NCBI GenBank assembly: GCA_036522835.1
Contig: DATDFB010000125.1
Coordinates: 1 to 64,000 of the forward strand
Direction: 5' to 3'
DNA from: DATDFB01 sp036522835
GTDB lineage: Bacteria > Acidobacteriota > Thermoanaerobaculia > Gp7-AA8
Length of the DNA: 64,000 nucleotides
How positions within the stretch are numbered: the first letter of the stretch is position 1; each line of letters opens with the position of its first letter. Position numbers and translations under genes: made by a program. Positions 59,958 through 64,000 of this stretch are shown one piece after another. The notes beneath the pieces were generated by a model. It did not search any database, was not told where the DNA came from, and worked only from the letters and a program-made list of their open reading frames with translations.

Positions 59958-61102
59958 CAGGCCACCTCCTCGCAGGCCACTTCCAACGCCGCGTCGAGGG
60001 CTTCGATGAGGTCGCGCACGTCCTCGAGGCCGGCCGACAGCCGGATCAGGCCGTCGCCGATGCCGACGCGCCGCCGCACCTCCGGCTCCATCGAGGCATG
60101 CGTCATGGTCGGCGGATGACAGAAAAGCGAGCGCACGCTGCCGAGGGACTCGGCGAGGGTCCAGAGCTTCACCTCTTTCGCGAATGCCTTCGCCGCGTCG
60201 AGGCCGCCGCCGATCTCGAAGGAGACGATGGCGCCGAAGCGCGCCATCTGCCGCCGCGCCACGGTGTCGCGGTCGGGATAGAAGACCCGCTCGACGCGCG
60301 GATGTTCGCGCAGGAACGCCGCGATCTGCTCGGCGTTCGCGCAGTGTTTGTCGACGCGCAAGCCGAGGGTCTTGACGCCGCGGAGGATGAGAAAGCAGTC
60401 GTTCGGGCCGGGGACGCTGCCGACGGCGTTCTGGAAGAACTTCAGCTCGGTCCAGAGGGCTTCGTCGTCGGTGATGACCGCGCCGCCGAGCGCGTCGCTG
60501 TGGCCGTTGATGTACTTCGTCGTGGAGTGGATGACGATGTCGGCGCCTAAGGCGATCGGCTGCTGCAGCACGGGCGTGGCGAAGGTGTTGTCGACCACGG
60601 TCAGGACGCGGTGGCGCTTGGCGATGGCGGCGCACGCGGCGATGTCGGTCACGCGCACGAGCGGATTCGACGGCGTCTCCAGCCAGAGCAGCTTGGTTTC
60701 GGGGCGTATGGCGCGGTCGATGGCGTTCAGATCGCAGGCGTCGACGAAGGTGAAATCGACGCCGAATTTCTGGAAGAGCTTCGTGAAGATGCGCCACGCG
60801 CCGCCGTAGAGGTCCTGCGTGGAGACGACGTGGTCGCCGGCGCGGAGGATCGACAGGACGTTGTGGATGGCGGCCATGCCGGTGGCAAACGCGAGCCCGT
60901 ATCGCGCGCCTTCGAGCGCCGCGAGGTTCTCTTCGAGCGCGCGGCGCGTGGGGTGCTCGGTGCGCGAGTAGCCGTAGCCGCCGCGGTGAACGCCGGGCTC
61001 GGCCTGGCGGAAGGTGGAGGTCTGGTAGATGGGGGTGCAGACGGCGCCGGTCTCATCGTCGCGATGGCCGGCGTGGATGGCGAGCGTATCGAAGCGGTAC
61101 AT
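59957..61102 (-). CDS. cystathionine gamma-synthase/lyase family PLP enzyme
   Basis: A 381-residue PLP-dependent enzyme of the Cys/Met metabolism family. Start LAIHAGHRDDETGAVCTPIY, the PLP-binding YGYSRTEHPTRRALEENLA, LYGGAWRIF, and the Schiff-base Lys196 in HSTTKYINGHSD. Coupling to homoserine dehydrogenase favours cystathionine gamma-synthase (metB) over the lyase, but sequence alone does not decide between gamma-synthase, lyase and homocysteine synthase. A strong AGGAGGG lies before the ATG and is paired in a possible leader structure. Confidence 0.92.
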   Translation of the reverse strand: MYRFDTLAIHAGHRDDETGAVCTPIYQTSTFRQAEPGVHRGGYGYSRTEHPTRRALEENLAALEGARYGLAFATGMAAIHNVLSILRAGDHVVSTQDLYGGAWRIFTKLFQKFGVDFTFVDACDLNAIDRAIRPETKLLWLETPSNPLVRVTDIAACAAIAKRHRVLTVVDNTFATPVLQQPIALGADIVIHSTTKYINGHSDALGGAVITDDEALWTELKFFQNAVGSVPGPNDCFLILRGVKTLGLRVDKHCANAEQIAAFLREHPRVERVFYPDRDTVARRQMARFGAIVSFEIGGGLDAAKAFAKEVKLWTLAESLGSVRSLFCHPPTMTHASMEPEVRRRVGIGDGLIRLSAGLEDVRDLIEALDAALEVACEEVA

Positions 61103-61105
61103 GCG

Positions 61106-61200
61106 TGTGCCCTCCTACGGCACTGACACGATCAGTGGATGGAGAAAAACAGACGGAGGGACCCGAGCGGCAGACGACGCCTACGCGCCAGCGCTCGGGC
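61106..61200 (-). promoter_or_regulatory. possible RBS-sequestering leader of the metB-like/hom operon
   Basis: On the minus strand, an 8-bp hairpin CCCGAGCG/CGCTCGGG (61198-61161) is followed by CCCTCC (61159-61154), an inner hairpin CACTGA/TCAGTG (61136-61120), and then GGAGGG (61114-61109), the ribosome binding site 7 nt before the ATG. CCCTCC can pair with GGAGGG, hiding the site. The sequence does not match SAM-I, SAM-II, SAH or cobalamin cores that I can recognise, so this may be a novel attenuator or only a chance fold. Confidence 0.35.
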
Positions 61201-61257
61201 TGCGCATCACCATTCGGCCCATGAGTGTGGCGGTGACGCGGTGCATGTTGGGCGCGG

Positions 61258-61266
61258 ACGGTAGCA
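61258..61266 (-). promoter_or_regulatory. possible extended -10 element of metB-like operon
   Basis: Minus-strand TGCTACCGT, one base from the TGCTACCAT seen before three other genes. It would give a leader of about 150 nt covering the possible regulatory fold. Confidence 0.3.
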
Positions 61267-61297
61267 TAATCGGGGGAAAGAGAACAAGTGGGTGGTG

Positions 61298-61383
61298 GGT
61301 CACGGGTGACAGGTCACAGGTGACGGTTCACAGCTGTCACCCGTCACCTGTCACCCGTCACCTGTCACCTGTGACCTGTCACC
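61298..61383. repeat. inverted arms of tandem heptamers, GGTSACN type (locus 5)
   Basis: Left arm 61298-61332: GGTCACG, GGTGACA, GGTCACA, GGTGACG, GTTCACA. A 2-nt spacer (GC) then right arm 61335-61383: TGTCACC, CGTCACC, TGTCACC, CGTCACC, TGTCACC, TGTGACC, TGTCACC. Perfect 7-nt phase in both arms, five and seven units. It ends 9 nt before the ATG of the acyl-CoA ligase and could fold over its leader. Confidence 0.92.
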
Positions 61384-61392
61384 CGGAGACCC

Positions 61393-62970
61393 ATGCACGC
61401 CGTCATGCAAGACTTCCCCCTCACCCTCCATCACATCGTCTGGCGGATGGAGAAGCTCTTCGCGCGCAAACCGATCGTGACGAAGCGCGAGCAGGGGCTG
61501 CACCGCTACACCTACGCCGACCTGGCCGCCCGCGCCCGGCGCCTCGCCGCCGCCCTCACCCGCCTCGGTGTGCAGCGCGGCGACCGCGTGGCCACGCTGG
61601 CGTGGAACAACTACCGCCACGTGGAGCTCTACTACGCGGTGCCGTGCATGGGGGCGGTGCTGCACACGCTGAATCTGCGGCTCTCGCCGGAGCAGCTCGC
61701 GTTCATCGCCAACGACGCCGGCGACTCGGTGATCGTCGTCGACGAGTCGCTGCTGCCGCTCCTGGAGACATTCCGCAACGACGTTCGCACGCTGCGGCAC
61801 GTGATCGTCATGAACGACGACGACTACGAGACGCGCCTCGCCGCCGAGTCGCCCGACTTCGTCTGGCCCGAGCTCGACGAGCGCGCGCCGGCGGCGATGT
61901 GCTACACCTCGGGCACGACCGGGCATCCGAAAGGCGTCGTCTACAGCCACCGCTCGACGTTCCTGCACTCGCTGTCGATGCAGTTGGCCTCGACCATCGC
62001 CATCGACGAGCACGACGTGCTGCTGCCGATCGTGCCGATGTTTCACGCCAACGCCTGGGGCCTCCCCTACGCCGCGGCGATGGCCGGCGCGTCGTTCATC
62101 CTCCCCGACCGCTGGATGGGCGACGCCGAGGCGATGATCGAGCTGGCCATCGACGAGAAGGCCACGTGGATCGGCGCTGTGCCGACGATCTGGGTGGCCA
62201 TCCTCTCCCGCCTCAACGGCCGCAAGCTGCCCGTGCGCGAAGCCATGTCGGGCGGCTCGGCGGTGCCGCGCGCGCTCTTCGAGTCGCTCGACCGCCACGG
62301 CGTCAGTCTCGTGCACGCCTGGGGCATGACCGAGACCTCGCCTCTCGCGACCTACTGCCATCCGCGCTCGTGGCATGACGGCGACGTGATGTCGATCCGC
62401 GTCACGCAAGGCCCGCCGGTGCCGGGCGTGGAGCTGCGCATCTGCGATCTCGACAGCGGCGCGGAGCTGCCGTGGGACGGCGTGGCCTTCGGCGAGATCC
62501 AGGTGCGCGGGCCGTGGGTCTGCGCCGGCTACCACAACGGCGCCGACGCGACGCGCATGACGGATGACGGCTGGTTCCGCACCGGCGACGTGGCCACGGT
62601 GTCGCCAGACGGCTACGTGACGATCGTCGACCGCGCCAAGGACGTGATCAAGTCGGGCGGCGAGTGGGTGTCGTCGGTGGAGCTGGAGAACGCCATCATG
62701 GCCCATCCGAAAGTGCTCGAGGCGGCGGTGATCGGTCTCGCCCATCCGACGTGGCAGGAGCGTCCCGTCGGCTTCGTCGTCCCGCGCCCGGAGTTCCGCG
62801 GCGATCTTTCTGCCGAGGAGATCCTCGGACATCTGTCGCAGCACTTCATGAAGTGGTGGATCCCGGACGAGATCCGCTTCATCGACGAGGTGCCGAAGAC
62901 GTCCGTCGGAAAGTTCGACAAGAAAGCGCTGCGGGCGCGGGCGGAGCCGCTCCGGGCAACGTCGTCCTGA
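61393..62970 (+). CDS. AMP-dependent acyl-CoA synthetase (long-chain fatty acid--CoA ligase type)
   Basis: A 525-residue adenylate-forming ligase activating a carboxylic acid as its CoA thioester. Phosphate-binding loop YTSGTTGHPKG (171-181), then VPMFHANAWGLPYAAAMAGA, WGMTETSPLA, DDGWFRTGDVATVSPDGYVT, DRAKDVIKSGGEWVSSVELE, and the C-terminal catalytic Lys in KTSVGKFDKK. The FHxNAW and DxIKSGGEW motifs fit the FadD/AlkK long- or medium-chain group. GGAG lies about 7 nt before the ATG, directly after the heptamer array. Confidence 0.94.
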   Translation: MHAVMQDFPLTLHHIVWRMEKLFARKPIVTKREQGLHRYTYADLAARARRLAAALTRLGVQRGDRVATLAWNNYRHVELYYAVPCMGAVLHTLNLRLSPEQLAFIANDAGDSVIVVDESLLPLLETFRNDVRTLRHVIVMNDDDYETRLAAESPDFVWPELDERAPAAMCYTSGTTGHPKGVVYSHRSTFLHSLSMQLASTIAIDEHDVLLPIVPMFHANAWGLPYAAAMAGASFILPDRWMGDAEAMIELAIDEKATWIGAVPTIWVAILSRLNGRKLPVREAMSGGSAVPRALFESLDRHGVSLVHAWGMTETSPLATYCHPRSWHDGDVMSIRVTQGPPVPGVELRICDLDSGAELPWDGVAFGEIQVRGPWVCAGYHNGADATRMTDDGWFRTGDVATVSPDGYVTIVDRAKDVIKSGGEWVSSVELENAIMAHPKVLEAAVIGLAHPTWQERPVGFVVPRPEFRGDLSAEEILGHLSQHFMKWWIPDEIRFIDEVPKTSVGKFDKKALRARAEPLRATSS

Positions 62971-62974
62971 CCGG

Positions 62975-63320
62975 ACGCCGCACTGCGTCCACGCCGCGCC
63001 GCATTGGCACACGCCCCGTGTACCAATGGATCCATGCCGCGCCACATTGGATCCACGCCGCGCCACATTGGTACGTGCCGCGTGTACTAATGGTTCCACG
63101 CTGCGCCGCATTGGTACACACCTCGTGTACCAATGGGTCCATGCCGCGCCGCATTGGCGCATACGCCGTGTACCAACGGGTCTACGCCGCGCCGCATTGG
63201 TACACACACCGTGTACCACTGGGTCTGTGCTGCGCCGCATTGGTACACACGCCGTGTACCAATGGGTCCGTGCCGCGCCGCATTGGTACACGTCCCGTGT
63301 ACCAATGGCGCACACCGCCG
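62975..63320. repeat. tandem array of 43-nt units with paired GGTACAC/GTGTACC
   Basis: Units like ATTGGTACACACGCCGTGTA then CCAATGGGTCYRYGCCGCGCCGC recur; the GTGTAC word starts at 63018, 63082, 63125, 63168, 63211, 63254 and 63297. Spacing is exactly 43 nt except one of 64 (43 + 21, an extra half unit). Within each unit ATTGGTACAC and GTGTACCAAT are inverted repeats. Because 43 is not a multiple of 3 the array cannot encode a periodic protein, so long frames through it are rejected. It lies between the convergent ligase and GNAT genes and ends at the GNAT stop. Confidence 0.93.
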
Positions 63321-63321
63321 G

Positions 63322-63741
63322 TTACAGGGTTTTCCGAAAGCGGATGCCGCTGCGCGTGAAGCCGATGCCCTCGTAGAACGCGTGCGCGTCGGCGCGATGC
63401 AAGCCGGAGCCGACGTTCACGCGCGCGCAGCCGCGGCGGCGGGCGAAGTCGACGAGGTCCTCGACCAGAGCGCGGCCGACGCCGCGGCGGCGCGCGTTGC
63501 CGCTGACGACGAGCGCGGTGATGAGGCCGATCGGCTCGTCGTGCTCGAGGCCGGGATGCACTTGCAGCGAGCCGACGCCGAGGATCGTCTCGCCGTCCGC
63601 GAAAATGCGCACGGTGAAGTCGTCGCGCGCGGCGAGCGTCGCCAGACGCGCGCGGGCCTGCGCCTCCGTCGTCGGATACCCGAGCTCGCCCAGGAGCGCG
63701 GCCACCTGCGCCGCGTCGGCGGCGGTCGCGTCGCGGATCAC
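63322..63741 (-). CDS. GNAT family N-acetyltransferase
   Basis: A 139-residue acetyltransferase. MIRDATAADAAQVAALLGEL start, ALVVSGNARRRGVGRALVED for acetyl-CoA binding (motif A), and RVNVGSGLHRADAHAFYEGI with FTRSGIRFRKTL at the end, typical of the single-domain GNATs with broad substrates. The ATG overlaps the stop of the ParB-like gene (ATGA). Confidence 0.92.
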   Translation of the reverse strand: MIRDATAADAAQVAALLGELGYPTTEAQARARLATLAARDDFTVRIFADGETILGVGSLQVHPGLEHDEPIGLITALVVSGNARRRGVGRALVEDLVDFARRRGCARVNVGSGLHRADAHAFYEGIGFTRSGIRFRKTL

Positions 63742-64000
63742 GCTTCCGACTCGAGCCGCCGCAGCAGCTCGCGCAGCGCGTCGGCGATCTCGCGCTTCTC
63801 CACGTTCGCCTTGCGGAACTGGAGGTTCACGCTGAACGGCAGCGACTTGTCCTTCACCTGCCAGACGAAGTTCTTCGGCCGCCCGGCCGTCTTCTTCGGC
63901 GCCGCCGTCTGCCTGCGCACGTCGTCGCGCGTCAGCTCGCCGGCGGCGACGCTGCGAACGATCGTCTCCATCGCCCCTTCATCGCCGGCGCGGGCGATCT
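63738..64000 (-). CDS. C-terminal part of a ParB-like protein, cut by window edge
   Basis: The frame stays open to the right edge, so the gene starts beyond the window. The visible 87 residues are TIVRSVAAGELTRDDVRRQT, a Lys/Pro linker, then FVWQVKDKSLPFSVNLQFRK and EKREIADALRELLRRLESEA. This resembles the C-terminal dimerisation region of ParB/RepB-like proteins that follow a helix-turn-helix, but the diagnostic N-terminal ParB domain is out of view, so the assignment is tentative. Coupled to the GNAT gene by ATGA. Confidence 0.5.
   Translation of the reverse strand, partial: IARAGDEGAMETIVRSVAAGELTRDDVRRQTAAPKKTAGRPKNFVWQVKDKSLPFSVNLQFRKANVEKREIADALRELLRRLESEA

Noticed and set aside
61103..61290. 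SAM or cobalamin riboswitch upstream of the metB-like gene
   Set aside because: No recognisable conserved core of these classes; only a simple complementarity to the ribosome binding site, so I list it as a generic candidate leader.
62975..63320. CRISPR array
   Set aside because: Units are nearly identical end to end, with no unique spacers, and no cas genes are present. Heptamer arrays were rejected as CRISPR for the same reason.
63026..63376. Repetitive protein encoded in the 43-nt array (for example GTRPVYQW-like peptides)
   Set aside because: A 43-nt period changes frame each unit, so no consistent repeat protein exists; similar frames open on both strands.

Overview
The window is a high-GC bacterial chromosome segment, densely packed on both strands, with many GTG/TTG starts and 1-4 bp stop/start overlaps (ATGA, GTGA, TTGA). 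The gene set points to a Gram-negative heterotroph: LptF-LptG, a LolA-like carrier, KdsD, a TolC/MacAB-type exporter and several exported S9 peptidases. The mix of an exported SpoIVB-type S55 protein, a one-polypeptide LptF-LptG fusion, abundant S9 peptidases and a Ser/Thr kinase receptor suggests Acidobacteriota, possibly Thermoanaerobaculia-like. That placement is inference; no rRNA is present.

Layout. 0-7 kb: tRNA-Leu, a structured intergenic RNA candidate, a cupredoxin, a receptor-type Ser/Thr kinase, an S9 peptidase and a 21-22 nt tandem array. 6.4-13.4 kb (minus): mutS2-dnaG-rpoD, then an exported protein and a YjbR-family protein. 13.4-19 kb: secreted metalloprotease with PA14, rpsU and a prolyl oligopeptidase. 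19-20.4 kb: a decayed zone with two frameshifted pseudogenes. 20.4-24 kb (minus): uridine kinase with a zinc-ribbon partner, phytoene/squalene synthase and an FAD oxidoreductase. 24-28 kb: murJ and two oligopeptide ABC ATPases. 28-36 kb: TolC-YIP1-MacA-MacB efflux operon, interrupted by a four-helix-bundle gene between ATPase and permease, then an S55 protein. 36-42 kb: beta-propeller protein, then the peptide-binding lipoprotein and two permeases that match the distant ATPases. 42-55 kb: coaD, S9 peptidase, polyprenyl synthase, yajQ, lolA-like, kdsD, dehydropantoate reductase and pckA. 55-64 kb: lptFG with two GNATs, metB-hom, acyl-CoA ligase, a 43-nt tandem array, GNAT and a ParB-like fragment.

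The least expected content is a dense set of short repeats. (1) Four intergenic loci carry two inverted arms of tandem 7-mers (GTCCTGN, GCGSAGR or GGTSACN), and a fifth pair of arms (GTGCTGT) brackets the four-helix-bundle (23S rRNA intervening-sequence-protein family) gene inserted in the macB operon. This looks like one modular, possibly mobile, system with and without cargo. (2) A 24-27 bp palindrome (GGTAGGGGCGCAC...) sits at gene ends, supplying the stop codon and in one case a terminator, and also in frame inside dnaG and the FAD oxidoreductase gene. (3) A second palindrome lies inside mutS2 and between the two peptide-ABC ATPase genes. (4) Two unrelated tandem arrays share a spacing of about 21.5 or 43 nt, close to two or four DNA turns. 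No CRISPR array, transposase, integrase or rRNA was seen.
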